Below are positions 23,011-36,834 of a DNA stretch of 64,000 nt, piece after piece (position 1 is the stretch's first letter; every line of letters starts with the position of its first letter). This DNA comes from Notamacropus eugenii (lineage: Eukaryota > Chordata > Mammalia > Diprotodontia > Macropodidae). Below the pieces are notes generated by a model that was given only the letters and a program-made list of their open reading frames with translations, ran no database searches and was not told where the DNA came from. Where the stretch lies: assembly GCF_028372415.1 (NCBI RefSeq), contig NC_092878.1, forward strand, positions 139,396,804 to 139,460,803, in the 5' to 3' direction. Position numbers and translations under genes: made by a program.

Positions 23011-24060
23011 GGTTTAAAGTTCTAATCTCTGAGATGGACAGGCTTAGCCATCTTCAGAAATCTTTGCTATATATCTACCCTGTGTTGTGATTTAGACTTA
23101 GTTTACCGTAAAGATGAAGGTACCTCTCTCCAATATCATTAGGAAATATGCAATCTAAACTATAGATATATAATCTGTAAACTCAGAAATTTAATGTCTT
23201 ATGTATGTATATAACAATGAAGAAGTGCAAATAGAAGGATGGTAATGTTTAAGTGGTTGGACTTGGGGGAGAGATATAGGGACAACAGGACAATAAGATC
23301 ATGCTGATGTTTCTGTCCAGGGAAGATGGTGCTCTGATTCTGGACAATGAACCCTAGGGTGGAGAATAATAATTCATAAGGCTACCGCAGTTTGAGAAAG
23401 ATGTCCTTCAAGAATATCTAAGTCACTTGGCTCTAATTCTATGATCAGCAAGCCATTGTCTGACATGTAATTTGTTCACCAGAGTGAATTTCACAGTCAG
23501 GAAAAGAGTGCCTTGCAGAGACAACTGCATTTAATTCTTACGCCAGATATGTCACAGAATCTCAGATTCTGAGCATTAGAAGGGGTTTCCAGGGATGTTT
23601 GGTGCAATTCAACATGAAACAAATCTGTACTACCACATGACCCATAAATGATGGAGTATACTATAATGATTCCAATTATAATAAAGTTGTCTCCTGGCTT
23701 ATAAATTCATATTATTTAGCCAAATTCAGTTCCACAGAGCCTGAACACTTTTTAGTGAGCTAATAATATCAAATTTCTGAAATTTGAAAGCTGAAGATCA
23801 GAGCCTAGACATGTGACCTCACCAAAGTTGAGCCATCCCATGAGGTCCAACATGAAACAACCTCAAACTAACCTTAAGCATTCTTTTTTTCTTAACTCAC
23901 ATTTCACATTTATTTTTTTTAAATACACTGCTATATTATCCAAGGTATATAATGATAAATAATGATGTCAATTACTTGATTATAGTTAGGACTATAAATA
24001 ATAAATAAAGAACTAATAAAATCATAAACACAATAAGAACAATAAAGAAATAATTTGTAC
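23010..24060. other. Intronic sequence, nothing firmly recognised
   Basis: 23555-23800 has SINE-like words ('cacagaatctcagattctgagc') but no full copy. Confidence 0.35.
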
Positions 24061-24064
24061 CTTA

Positions 24065-24700
24065 CCCCATCATGCCCCAGTAAGTAAGTCAGCAAGCATT
24101 TTTATGTATTAACTACATACCAGACTCTGTGCTAAATGCTGAGGATTCAAAAACAAGGGCAAAATAGTCCTGCCCATAAGGAGCTCAATGAGTGGAACGA
24201 TATGCAAGCAACTGAGTATGTGCAACATATATACAAGATGTCAGAGGGAAGGTATTGACATAGAGGGGAACTGAGAAAGACTTTTTGCAGAAGGCAGGAT
24301 TTGAGCTGAGACTTAAAGGAGCATAGAGGGAAGAGAGGAGAAGGGAGAGCATTCCAGGCTTGGGTGACAGCCAGGAAAAATGTATATTTGGGAAATGGAG
24401 TCTTTGAGGAGGAGCAAGAGGGGGTCGGTGTCATTAGATCATAGAATACATGGAGGGGAATAAAGTTCAAGACTGAAAAGATAGGAAGAAAGCAGGTTAA
24501 GAAGGATTTTTAAAAGCCAAAGAGAGCCACTGGAATTTTTGGGGTATGAAATGACGTGGTCAAACCCATGCTTTAGGAAGATAACTTTGGCAGCTAAGCA
24601 GTACAAGGACTGGAGCAGAGAGTGATTTAAGGCAGGGAGACAGACATTTGCAGTAATCTAGATATGAGGCACTGAGGGACTGCACAAATCATTGGCTCAA
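24065..24700 (-). mobile_element. L2 LINE, antisense
   Basis: Begins with the reverse complement of the L2 3' end ('catttttatgtattaactacataccagactctgtgctaaatgctgagg'). It runs back through 'aggatttgagctgagactt', 'gagagcattccaggcttgg', 'agagccactggaatttttgg', 'gaagataactttggcagc' and 'gcagtaatctagatatgagg'. One of the better-preserved L2 copies here. Confidence 0.75.
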
Positions 24701-24894
24701 GGATCTTTTGCCTCACTGAGGTCAGATTCTGCCTGTTCTTGTCTGAAGTGGGCCTTGCCAGATTCTGAACTAGCTGAATCTTAGGTCCTGCTTCTACTGT
24801 GTCTCGCTACTTACATTTCAAAGTGCTTTTAAATATAAAATTGCATTCCATCCTCACTCATAAAAGCTACTGTTGTTGGTAAGGGGACAGAAGT

Positions 24895-25055
24895 AGGGCA
24901 GGTATGTATATCCTTCTATTACAGATGAGCCAAATGAGACAAGTGGAAGGAAAGTGACTTGCATCACAGAAATGATTAGTGGTGCTTCTGACTCCAAACC
25001 CATATGTTCTTCTGCTATGCCCTCCTCTTCTATTAGATAACTTGAGAATACGTTT
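24895..25055 (-). mobile_element. MIR-type SINE fragment
   Basis: 'attacagatgagccaaatgagac', 'aaagtgacttgcatcacag'. Confidence 0.5.
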
Positions 25056-25059
25056 TTCT

Positions 25060-25526
25060 TTTTTTTTCATTTAGACTCAGACATCAGAACTTAAATATAG
25101 AATAGAGAAAAGAAAAAAGAAACGTATCATATATTTAAATATTGAAAGTGAAATTCAAAGTGAGGAAAGGAAAATAAAAGCATGTCACGTACACAATACG
25201 AGAAGATTCAAAATATATAGCAATAAATTTTCTTTTCAAGAAAGTCTGTATGATAAATGCTACATATTGTGTTGAGCTATCCATCTTTGCTTCCTTGCAA
25301 GTTTCCTTTTGTTCTCTGCTGTGCATTTTTTAGTTTGTTCTTTTTCCCATTCTCCCAAAGTCTACAATTAAGTGTGGGTATATTTATATATAGATACATA
25401 CATACATATCTGCATATATATACATGCATACATATATACATCCATACACGTATGGACATATACTTTCCCTTTCTATATTTCATTTTTGCTTTTATGTTTG
25501 TGCTTTTTAAAAATGCATTTTATTTA
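25060..25526. other. Intronic sequence with TA/CA-rich tract
   Basis: 25375-25462 is rich in TACATA units. Elsewhere nothing recognised. Confidence 0.4.
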
Positions 25527-25663
25527 TTTATTTTGGAGGCAATTGGGGTCAAGTGACTTGCCCAGAGTCACACAGCTAGTAAGTGTCTCAGGCCAGATCA
25601 GAATTCATGTCCTCCTAACTCCAGGTCCAGTGCTCTATCCGCTGCACCACCTAACTGCCCCTC
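25527..25663 (-). mobile_element. Marsupial tRNA-derived SINE, short-tailed type
   Basis: Antisense: TTTA-repeat tail (25515-25533), 'ggcaattggggtcaagtgacttgcccagagtcacacagctagtaagtgtc', then 'gtgctctatccgctgcaccacctaactgcccc'. The head is well preserved, suggesting relative youth. The direct jump from 'gtcacttgacccc' to 'aattgcc' and an A-rich tail resembles SINEs I associate with Australian marsupials. Confidence 0.85.
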
Positions 25664-26375
25664 ATGATTTTGATCGCTGTATTTTTTTTCATTGCCTAAA
25701 TATGCTTGCTTCCATTGAATGAAATACAATGCTAAACAAAGCAAACTATAGGTTATATAATGCAACTTTCATTTATAGGTTTTTGTACCTACAGCAGTAG
25801 CTGCTTCATCTAAATAAGTCTTCCCATTGCCACAAAAGTGATCGCAACACAACCTGGATTTTACTTTTGTGAAAGAAGTGGCATTTAACAAATAGAGCTC
25901 TAACAGGAGTCAATGACCTTGGGTCTTATTCCACATTCCCAGGCATTTGTTTAAACCTGGACGGTGGCTCAATTTCTCTTTCAATTTAACAAAACACTTG
26001 CAGCCAATTTATAATACTGAAGTTCCCTTAGGCCCAACATGCTAGTATATGCTTGTCTGTTAGAAGCTTTGAGACTCTGAAATCAATGGTAAATACATGA
26101 GTGAATAAATACTTTCAGAGAAAGCACTTTCATTTTTGCTAGCTTCTCCAGAATAAAGAAGCAAACATCAATGTTGTATATTTAACAGTATACACAATCA
26201 TATTTACCTGCATTTTGCTTCAGTTCCACATTTAGTCCTTACAACACTCAGGTACTACGTGTGGAAAGTGCTGGAATGGAGTGAACCACACTGACTCCAT
26301 CTTGTGACAGATTTTACCTGCAGCACAGGCTAGCAACCAGGGATATAAAGATAGCTAATCACTTTGGCCTATTTT
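25664..26375. other. Intronic sequence, unique-looking
   Basis: No repeat family recognised over about 700 bases, a long gap for this window; sequence complexity is normal. Confidence 0.45.
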
Positions 26376-26379
26376 TAAG

Positions 26380-27000
26380 AAGGCTGCCATTTAATAGGGA
26401 GAAAGGGGAAACACATATACACAAATATCTAGGATGGAAGGGAGCAAATGATAAATTCAAAAGAGAGCCATCAATCAAGGATCTATAAGAAATCTAAGGA
26501 GGAATAAATGACTTGCAGCTGGAAAACATCCAGGAAGGCATCATGGAGGAGCTGATTAGCCCTTGAGGTAGACCTTGAAGAAACATAAGAACTTCAAGAC
26601 ACGGAAATGAGGAGGGATGAAGGAGTCTATTCTAATCCCAATGAGTAACAGAGGCAAAGACAGAGATGGGAGAAAGCAGGCTGAGAACTGCAAATAAATA
26701 GTATTCACATTGAAATATTTAGGCAAGAATCAAGGAGTTAGTGATATGGAAAAAGATTAAAGAGGAAATACTACAGAGGGCCTTAAATGCCAGAATCTAC
26801 AGTTTGTATTCAATAAGAAAACTGGACCATTAAAAATTCCTGAGTAGAAGAGCTAGGCGGTTGAAGCAATGTATCAGGAAACTATCTTGGGTGGCCTTAT
26901 GAAAGATGGATTAGTCTAAAGGAAGGAGCAAGGCTGAAAGTTACCATAAATTGTGGAAAAATAACGAGAATCTGAAATAGGATAAATAATTATCCGAATT
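26380..27000 (-). mobile_element. L2 LINE, antisense, degraded
   Basis: 'gaaggcatcatggaggagctgattagcccttgaggtagaccttgaag', 'gggccttaaatgccagaatctac', 'gatggattagtctaaaggaaggag': the antisense L2 pattern with many indels. Confidence 0.55.
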
Positions 27001-28012
27001 AGAAATAAGAGGGCTTGAATATGTAAGAATTTCAAAGGAATATTAGTCGTGAGTACCTGTAAATGAGAGTGAGCTTGGTCATTCAATTATAAGAAAGACC
27101 ATTTCTTTTTGATGCTTATAAAACAAGGCAAAGTTGTTGACAAAAGAATGGTTTTACTCTTTTTTTTTTTTAAATCAATTTCCCCAGTGGCAAACTATTG
27201 AAAGACTATAGTGAGTACATTTTTCTCAGTAGTCATTTGGCATGAAGGAAGGGAACAATTCCAGTCCTCAAGACCACCACAGTCCCAAGATGGGAACAGC
27301 AAAATGAAAACAGAAACAAGCAGCCTGGCACCAGGGTTATAGAGAGCTTCAAAGAGGAGAGCAAGAAGTTTGAATTCCATATAGGAAACAAGAGAACTGT
27401 GAAGAGGAAAATGATTTCCTTCAAGTTCCAAAAGAAAGGTGGTTTCTAAGCACCAATACTCAACAGAAAAAGGGGAAATGGAGAGGTCAGGGAGGAAAAT
27501 GATTCAATAGCGGATGTTGCCATTAGAGAAGCCATTTATAGGCATTTTTATAGCAAAGCAAAGTTAGTTTCTTAACCTCAACCCAAACTGAAAAATAGGA
27601 AATGCTCATCTCTTCTCTTCTGTGATGTTTCTGCCCTTGGACTCTACCATTAATGAGTTCTGCAGAACACATTCTGGCTTGCTGGTTGTATATTTAATAA
27701 ATAATACAGTAGTCACTCTTTCTACCTCAATGTTGCTTAGCCAACAATAACATGCCTAACCTTACCCTTAAAACAGATAATACAGACTGTTTCAAAATCA
27801 TTGTAAATGTTGATAATGAAGTGTTTTTTGACTAAAACGTCCTTATTGTAACTTTGGAGGGAAAAGAATAAGAAGATGAATGTCAGAAAATCTGTTATGT
27901 TGAATAAAAATGATCAGTATTATTTCTGTGCTACATTTCTATATCAGCTCAATAGAATGCATTAAACTGATGGAAAAATTCCAATTTTTTAAAAAAGAAT
28001 ATACATGGAGCT

Positions 28013-28015
<3 letters not shown>
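27000..28015. other. Intronic sequence, nothing firmly recognised
   Basis: 27230-27520 has antisense-L2-like words. 27785-27860 weakly resembles the mariner MITE family at 17.8 and 45.1 kb. Confidence 0.3.
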
Positions 28016-28078
<63 letters not shown>

Positions 28079-28085
28079 TATATAT
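28016..28085 (+). repeat. (TA)n(CA)n(TA)n microsatellite
   Basis: About 20 TA units followed by 12 CA units and a short TA run. Confidence 0.95.
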
Positions 28086-28479
28086 GTCATGATTCATTAA
28101 AACATTTAGATTTAATCAAACTAAAAGTATAATTTGGGAGATGGGATAGATAGGAAGGATAAATAGACATTTATTTAAATAATAATTATATCCACTCCCC
28201 CCAAAAAAAGGTGAGGCAAAGTTAGATTGACTGGAGTCAAGAGAGCTACATTCTATGCCTATTTCTACCATTCATTATCTGTATGATTTTGGATCATTCA
28301 CTTGAAAGGAAGAAAGTTAATTAACCTACTTATTCAAGGTTATTGAAGAAGGCAGAAATGAAGTCTGAGTTTGTGGCTACTTTAAGGCCTATGTCTCCAG
28401 CTTCAGTCTGCTTAATGCATAACAAATGACAAAAGTCCTCTTTCCTAATGAACAAGTAAGTTAGGGCTATTGCTCATCT

Positions 28480-30660
28480 AGCCAGCCTCATCTTTAAGGA
28501 AGTTATCCTTCCTCCATGCCAAGACTAACCCCAATACCTGTATATCTAATCTCTTTACACATCCTCCAGGACCTTGCCCCAGCAATCAAAATTTCACTCT
28601 TCTCTATTGGATTCTTTTTTACTTTCTATCTTTCTCATCTGTTCCCTGTCTAACAACATCAATACAAATCCACCCCCTTATCTTACTACTCTTCAAGTTA
28701 TCATCTTATCTTGTTCTTTCCAAACTTTTTGAAAGAGAAAAATGTTTTAAAATCCATAAAATTAAATTATATAGGATTTCAAAGAAAGTCAAAGTTATTA
28801 AAGATAAAGACGTATTTTTTTTTCCGATTCAAGTTTATGGCCCCTTAAATCTCTTCAGCAACTCCAGGAGGGGAGTTCAAAAAATCTCTGATGAGTAAGA
28901 CCTGCTTTAGCTTCTTTCAGTCTAGCATCTACCTTCACTATACTACTGAAATTTTTATCTCAAATGATAATAATCTTCTTTTCAACAAATCCAGTCAATC
29001 AACTCTTCTTAACCCTTACCTTCATGGACTCTCAGCATCATCTGACACTGTTGACCAGTCCTACTTCTTAAAACTGTCTTCTTTTTAGTACACTACATCT
29101 TTTCCTGGATTGTCTTCCTGAATATTCATCTACTCCTTTATCTCCTCCTTTCAAAAGCTCCACTTTCTTATTCCAACCACCAAAATATTTGCATTTCCCA
29201 AGGTTGGGTCCTTTACCCACTTTTCTTTCTATAATCTTTCTCAAGTTGAACCTTGATACATTTCAAATGTTCCCGCAATTTAGCCCCATATTTCCCAAAC
29301 CCTACTTTGGCCAATACCTTTCCTAGTCCTTTACTTGACTATCTTGTTAAATCCCAGTTCGAAACTGTTTCCACCCTTGGCCTCCTCAGCTCCTACTCAC
29401 ATACTGCTACATGGTAGCACAGGAAGTTGTAACCAGGCTTGTTGGGTTTGCTATAAATTTCTTATCTAATCTCAACTAAACCCTCACTGTAACAAGGCAA
29501 TACATTTACTCCTCCCTAATTGATTCTCTCCTCCACTCACCACAGCAGCTGTCACTAAACCTTCTCATTTCTCCATAAGCATCTCACACTATCCCTCTCC
29601 AATTCTCTCAGAAGAGAATCCCTTATCATACTTCATAAAGAAAATAATGGCTCTTCCCTGTGAGCTCCTTCTTCTCCCCTTCTCCATATCTCAAAACGTC
29701 CTTGATATCATCTCCCAATCTCTCCTACTATACATCACTTTCTGGTAATAAGATGGTCCTTTTCTTTGCCAAGAATAACTCTTCTGCATATGCTCTTCAT
29801 CATTAGAATTTTACTCCATTCTCTTTCTCAGGTCAATTTATAGGAAACAAATTGTATATATTCTTTGCCTTTGCTTTCTCTTCTGTCACTTCCTTCTCAG
29901 TTTTTGCAATCTGATTTCCAGTCTCCTGATTCACTTGAAACTGATCTCTCCAAAGTTAACAATGATCTCTCAATTCCTAAATATGGTGGCTCTTTCTCAT
30001 CCTTTTTAACCTCTTTGAGACATTCAACACTGTTGATCCTTCTTTCCTCTCTGAGTTTTCATGAAACTGCTCATTCTTGATTCTCCTGCCTGTCTAACCA
30101 TTCCTTTTTCTTCTCTTGTGCAAGATTATTATTCAGATCATGCCCAGTAGCTGTGAAAGTTCCTCAATATTAAGTCGAGGGCCCTTTTCCCTCTCTCCTC
30201 TATCTCATTTAGTGACCACATCAGTGCTATGAATTTTATTATCATGTCAATCCATATAACTCCCAGATCAATAGATTCAGCCCTAGTTATTCTCTCTCCT
30301 GAGATCCAGAAGGAAGATGCTTCCCAGAAGGAAAGCCATATCATTCACAGCTTGTTTTACTTTTCTAGCTGGATGCACTGTAGGCATCTCAAACATGACA
30401 TGTCCAAAACAAAACTCTATTTCCACTAAATAAAAGCCCTCTTCTGAGTCTGCCTGTTACTGTTCATGGTACCAACATTTTCAGACCCCAACTGAACATT
30501 AGTGTCATCTTCAGTTCTTAATTTCTCCCTCTCTCATTCACCGGATCGGTTTCAAATATTGTCATTTCTACTCCCCAACGTATGTTGCTTCTGTTCCTTT
30601 CTCTCCACACATATAGTCATGCATGCATGCATGAGTCATGCATATAGTTCAGGCTCTCAT
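28480..30660 (+). mobile_element. L2 LINE, reverse transcriptase region (probably two copies)
   Basis: The L2 signature for the RT segment '...AAFDTVDH' appears twice. At 29030-29060 it reads SASSDTVDQS; at 30015-30050 it lies in ETDLSKVNNDLS ... RHSTLLILLSSLSFHETAHS. Preceding text ('ctgtgagctccttcttctcccc' at 29658) and following text ('gtaggcatctcaaacatgacatgtccaaaacaaaactc' at 30383) are in L2 order. Two AFDTVD motifs about 1 kb apart imply two overlapping insertions or a duplication. All frames are broken. Confidence 0.75.
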
Positions 30661-30689
30661 CTCATCTTGCCATCCCAAGATCCTCATTG

Positions 30690-30935
30690 TAATGTAGCCC
30701 ACCCTCTCATTGTAATGTTCATTTTCTCATTAATGGTTAACCAATCAGTGTTGATTGCCTCCCTGAGGAACACCTGCTCTTCCAAGGGAATATAAACTGT
30801 AAACCCACCACCATGAGGGGTCTAAGAGAGAGACGGTCAAATGACCATTCTTTTATTAATAAACACTATTCCATAATAATAAAATGATTAAATTATCCAG
30901 ATATTTTGTCTCTGAAGCTTTGTTAAATGCCATAA
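30690..30935 (+). mobile_element. Possible solo LTR
   Basis: 'ccaatcagtgttgattgcc' (CCAAT), 'gggaatataaactgtaa' (TATA-like) and 'attaataaacac' (AATAAA) lie in LTR order within about 150 bases. The ends and target duplication could not be set. Confidence 0.3.
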
Positions 30936-30939
30936 CAGC

Positions 30940-31065
30940 AGAGGAAACTGAGGCCAGGAAGGGTTAAATAATTTGTCAAATGTCACATAAGTTTTAGAGA
31001 TGTATTAAAATTCATTTACCCTGACTCCAGTTCCAGTGATTTCCACTGTAACATACTGCCCATTC
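30940..31065 (-). mobile_element. MIR-type SINE fragment
   Basis: 'gaggaaactgaggccaggaagggttaaataatttgtcaaatgtcac' then 'ctgactccagttccagtg'. Confidence 0.6.
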
Positions 31066-31369
31066 TTTTATCCATCAGTTTAGAATTCTCTACTAGTTGC
31101 TTCATATGTGATATATCTACAATTTCAATCCCTCAGTGGAGTAGAGCCTCTCTCATATCTTTCATTGCTCCTTTGTGGGGCACACAGGTAATGGAAGTTT
31201 GAAAAATGTTCAATATGTTCTTGAATGACAAAAAGGGAAATTCAGAACAAAGAAATATTAAGATTCCCATTCTATCAAATCAGTTTCTCCATCTTTGTAA
31301 TTATTATTGGTCCAATTCTTTTTTGATCATAGCTCCTATCCTCTCTTTATCTCATGCTGCCACTGCTAT

Positions 31370-31535
31370 AGATACAGTGAAGTTTATCATTTTCTCTCTC
31401 TTCTCATCTTCCTTTCATGTGATAGGAAAATGTAAGCTTCTTCTTTTCGCTTGTATTTTTTATTCCCAGAGCTTAGCACAATGCCTATCAGATAGCTTAA
31501 TAAATGATTGTTGGCATATTCAAGTAAAATGTTGT
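31370..31535 (+). mobile_element. L2 3' end
   Basis: 'ttattcccagagcttagcacaatgcctatcagatagcttaataaatg'. Confidence 0.65.
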
Positions 31536-31539
31536 AGCA

Positions 31540-33840
31540 ATAACTGATTTGAAATTCTGGCACCAAATTAATTCCTTCTCCCTAAGGCTAGAGTGGTAAC
31601 TAGTAGTAGAGAATAACATAGAAAGGTCAGTTGTTTAAATTACTTTCTACTTCTATAACCCTATCAATGTTGTCTGGTTTACCCTTACTAAAGCAACTTT
31701 CAGGTAGAAGCTTATCTTTTTCCTCTTTATTTATATTAATGGCATTGCTAATATATTCATTATACTATTTTCATTATTAAAAGTTTTATTTCACAAGCTG
31801 AGACAGAGAGAGGAAAAAACAATGCAGTTTCTTCAAATGCAGAACTGTTAAATTAGTCAGCCCAGCTTATTCAGGCCTGAAGGTGGAAGAAATGGAAAGT
31901 TAGTATAATTCAGTGCTAGGAAGAACATCTCTTTTTAATGCAGAATTGATGACTGTTGTCAAAAGACAACTGCAATACTTAGTACTCTACCACTTATCAC
32001 TTTAATCTACCCCATGACTAATCACAGTGGTAGATGAATTAATAACAAAACCAAGGATCCTGAATAACACAATTATCATTTATTTTTCTAGTAAATCTAG
32101 TTTGGAATTATTTACTGTACTTCATATGATATCAATAAATGTTGTGAGTTCTTAGTGCTATCAGTCTTCATTATAATTCACTGGCCATAACCACTACCAG
32201 AGAAGCAAAAAAAAATCTTTTTAAATAGCTCTAATTTTAACAAGGTGAGTCTATGAAGGAAAAAGCCATAGAGTCCTATCTTGGACCAGAAGAAATCCAT
32301 GAGCTATGCATTCCCCTTAGCTTTTCCCCTAACGTATCCTACATGAAACAAGTATCAAAGCATCCGAGTCAACCCAAGTGGACAATAAAAAAATGTTTAG
32401 TTGTCATATCCTTCAGTAAGAGAAAGGCTATTTGGAGTGGGGAGCGTTCCACCATGCACGCACAGGTTCACCCAACTATGGACAATGTTGATTTTGAGTG
32501 CGACTTCACTCTTTTCTCCCACTGTAATGGGAAGAACAACTGGCTTCCTGTCCCAACCCACAATCCTCTTCAACACATGGGCCAGTTATGCTTTGTCTTT
32601 GCTGGATAATGACAAATGGGCAAAAGTAAGATCATATCCATGATAGTCTACATCTCTCTGTACAAGAGATCCTTCCAAAAACACTACTGAATTTTTTATA
32701 TGTGACAGTTAAATAATAACAAAATAATTTTAAAAATCAACATTGTTAAGGCTAACTCCTTTAGAAGATCATACAAGTCATTCACATTCATATGTGGACT
32801 TGGTATAATGACCATTTTTTAACTAAGTATTTCTCATCCATATTTGGATAGTGAATACTCTGCTCCTTGAAATGCACTGAGGGAATCTATTAACTGAGGG
32901 TCTGTAAGACCCTCAAGATAGGGTAAGAGAGGGTTGGGAAAATTTGAAAAAAAATTAGAAAATACAGTATATGTATGAGCCAAGTAGAAAAAAAATCTAT
33001 TTTTACCACCACCCCAAATGCTACATGTAATAAATGAATAACTGTAAAAAGTGTCATTTCATGTTCAATAATATAAAGAGAAAAACATCACAAGCATTAA
33101 TATGTTTTCCCAAAACCTCTATTTTCTATCAGTGGAACACTAAGATACAATAAAAAACATCATACCTGAAAGGTTAACTTAGCTCATTGTGATCTCAGAT
33201 TCAAAATCACCAAGATTTATGAAAAATGAAAAGCAAAAAAAATAATGTATATCAGAATATTTGTTAGTATTTCAGGACTTTACTCTTCAAAAAAACAAGA
33301 GATCTATCATTAACTAACATTAATGATAAAGAACAAGAAACTCCATGCTGTATCACCTCTATGTTTTATCTATAATTAGTGACTGTAATGATCAGATCAT
33401 GATATAATTTACAAAGAGAATAGTCACCTGCCAGTATGTATACCTATATGCATATATGTACATATACATATAAGAATATATGTACATCCATGGCTATATG
33501 CATAAGTATTTATATGCATGTATGTGGAGAGAGAGGAAAAACAGGAAGCAGAGGAGTACATGCAATAAATGTTATGTAATCCCATGATATTGCTATACTA
33601 CACTGAGATTTAATTATAAACAGAATGTCAAAAAGCTTCCATAATATAAATGTTCATGAACAAAGTCAATAACCTGCACAAGAGAGATTTTCTAATCAAT
33701 ATTTGAAGTATATATGCATTCATATTGATATAAGCATGCAAAATATGTGTATACATAGATAAGATATACATATATGCATTATGTATACACAACAATTGAT
33801 ACACGCATGCACCCATACATACATGTCTACACACACACAT
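31540..33840. other. Intronic sequence, nothing recognised
   Basis: About 2.3 kb of AT-rich DNA. TA/CA-rich stretches at 33430-33525 and 33715-33845. No exon or repeat family recognised. Confidence 0.4.
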
Positions 33841-33849
33841 GTATATATA

Positions 33850-34047
33850 AAATGAAGCAATACAACGGATAGAGATCTGATCTCAGAGTCAAAAAGATCC
33901 CATTCTGACAAACACTGTCTGTGTGACCTTAGACAAGTCATTTAGTTTCTCACTCCTCTAGACAGAAAACTCTGATAACTGTAAGCTGTAGTCAAGGGGC
34001 TGACCACAGAGCAAAGGAGTGAGGAAACCCAGTGAAATCACAGGTCC
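33850..34047 (+). mobile_element. Marsupial MIR-like SINE
   Basis: 'gcaatacaacggatagagatctgatctcagagtc', 'gtgtgaccttagacaagtcatttag', tail 'ctgtaagctgtagtcaagg' and 'gaaatcacaggtcc'. Confidence 0.65.
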
Positions 34048-34049
34048 TG

Positions 34050-35700
34050 TATAATATATACATATACACATATATGTATATGCGTATGTGTATATGAATG
34101 AATACACACATACATGCATATCATAGGTAGGACTTCTACAATTATAACCTAGATGCTCAATCATGAAGAACAATGAGCTGTGGGGTGTTTTGGTTTTGGT
34201 TTTTCCACCAGTCCTTAAACCATGAGTGATATAAAATCATTAATGCTCTGAACACAATTTCCCCACACCCTCACCACTATAATGAGTGTCATAAAGGTTC
34301 TTCAAGAGTGTCTTCTGCTAAGTGGTCAGACAATAAAGGTGTTGTTTGCCTTTCTAAACATAAAAGAAACATTTCTGGAGTTCCATTTTGACAGGAATAC
34401 TAGTCACTGCTACCCCCATCCCCACCCAATCCTCTTCTCCCTATAGCAGAACTGATCCTAAGTTAATTCTATAAGGAGCTAAGTTTCATCCTGAGCATTC
34501 ATCACTTGGAACAAACACATATACTGGCTACAGTATGAAACTGGAGACCCTCAATTTACAGACCCGGAGAATTAAAGCATGCTATTACATCTTCCATTAC
34601 CTCCACTCCTGTGACCTATTATGAGTACAACAACAAAGTTCTTAAAGTTAGATCAAGTTCAGATGAATAAAAATAGTAATTAGCAATTGTATGAAGAGTC
34701 ACTTCTTTCATTTCTCTACTTTGCTGGTAACAGTAAATATGGGGAACGTCCTTCACTTTTTGACAAATAGTTTATTCAGAAGCAGTTCAAGGGTACATGT
34801 GATAGATGCCTAACTCTTCACTGAGAAAGACTAAGTAAACATGGTGAAAGAGAAATACTTTTGACATTTGCATCTGAAATTTTACCATGTAACCACATAT
34901 CTGCCTCTTCAAAATGTTTCATACAAACTCTCCTTGAAGTGGCTTTCACTTTAGAAATTTGTGGCTTTCTTTATTTTCTCTGGCGACAAAAATTTGAACA
35001 TTAATTTTAAAAGACATTGAAGTCTTTAAAATAAGGGGAAATTAGTCCAATATCAAGGTATGTCATTTTAGTTTCCCATATTTTTTTACGCAGAGAAATC
35101 ATAGAATATTTGCAAAGTCTCCTTTTGGTGACTTTTTGCTTTTTTTCCAGTTCAGAATTTGCACATTATTATATCCAGTTGTTGGATTATTCTTGAATGC
35201 CATAATAAATCACACAATGATAAACACTGTGATAAGTAAAACTTCATTTCTCATCTAAGGCAATTACAAACTATGTGACCGTGAATGTTATTTTACCTTC
35301 CTTTGCCTCTGTTCTCTATCTGTAAAATGGGAACCATAACATTTGCCCTAGAGCTTGAACTTGATTCTCCCTTCCATGGATGGCCGTGGAAAATTCAACA
35401 CTAAGAGATTTTTTAAAGAGCTTGGTACTGTAAGCACATGGTTACTTTAGAAACATATACCTGTGTACCTTGTCTACTTTTCCTCCAAATCAGGGGAGTG
35501 GCTTAGCTGAAGAAATATGAAATCACCAAAAATTTTCAGAAAATTCTACATGAATGCACAGTGTGATTAAATTTCAAATGTAATAGGACCTATTTAAAAT
35601 TTCAGGAAATATATATATGTAACAAATACAAATGCTCCTTAAATATGCTAAAAAAAGATCTCTATATTTGAATTGCATGTTTCAAAATCCTTTGAAATCT
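34050..35700. other. Intronic sequence, mostly nothing recognised
   Basis: TA/CA-rich at 34053-34120. 35270-35395 holds MIR-like words ('gtaaaatgggaaccataac') on the plus strand. Confidence 0.4.
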
Positions 35701-35704
35701 TTTT

Positions 35705-35880
35705 TTGGCCCTTCCAACCATTCTGTGCAGTAGATAGAACATTTGCTATTGTTTCTATTTTCCAAAGGGAGAAACTGAGGATGAGAGAAATATTAAATGT
35801 GTTGTCTGAGGTTCCACATCTCCTAAGGAATCCAAGTTGAGAGGCTTTACCAATGTTTCACCATGCCCTCATTACTATGA
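35705..35880 (-). mobile_element. MIR-type SINE
   Basis: 'gggagaaactgaggatgagagaaatattaaatgtgttgtctgagg', 'caccatgccctc'. Confidence 0.55.
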
Positions 35881-36830
35881 TGTTCTTTTTGAAACAATTG
35901 CTTTCAACCTCAGGAGTGACAAATAGGAAATAAAATAAAACATATATAGAGGTGTGCGACATGTTGTAACTATTGGCATTTAATCTTCTAGAAATTTACT
36001 CAGCTTTGATTTAACTTTGAAGTCAGTTGTCAGACTTGGATTTATTCTATAGTATTCTCTTTCTCATGCATAAATACATCTATTGAACATCACTAAACAA
36101 TAAATAAACTTAAAAAAAGCTCTGCACTAAAGTCATGGTTTCCTTCAAAGAGGTTTCAAAAATTTTGTCATTATTCTAACATCATTTGAATAAGTTGAAA
36201 ATGCTTTCATTTTACATATGAAAGACTGAAATAGAAGTTAGTTAACTTCTTCAGCTGACAGCCCAGCTGAATTCAAAATTAAGAAACACTATTATCAAAT
36301 TTCAGTACTCTAATATTGCAAAGAACCCGTTATCTCATTGATGGGGGATACATCCCATCATGTGTATCAGAACCTATCCATCCCAAACCTTCTTTGCAAT
36401 CTGGGACTCTTTCCTCCCTAATATTCACTACAGGAGAGGACAAACCTGTTAGAGACCCTCTTTGAGTTTTCTTGCCATGGCAAAGATACTATTAGTGCAT
36501 GTGACTAGACACTTTTTAACCCCTCACACTTGCCACACGACCTCCTCATCTTTTTCTTTTTTGATTATACATTTATTTGATCACATTCTTACACCATTTC
36601 TCCTTCACACATTCTTGTTTACACACATAACCATGTCCTCTATATATACCTTTCCACTGTTCTATGGACAGTTGTCAATTTTAAACCCTTGGTCACGACA
36701 GGGTTCTTTCCATAACTTGTGAAAGACAATGGTCATCAAATTCAAACATAATAAAAGCTTGGAGGGATCCTAATCTGCCAAACAATTAAATCAATTAAAA
36801 CATCCATATTAACTTATTGAAGGTTGGGTT
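35880..36830. other. Intronic sequence, nothing recognised
   Basis: 36185-36300 may be an old SINE core; otherwise no family recognised. Confidence 0.35.
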
Positions 36831-36834
36831 AAAA

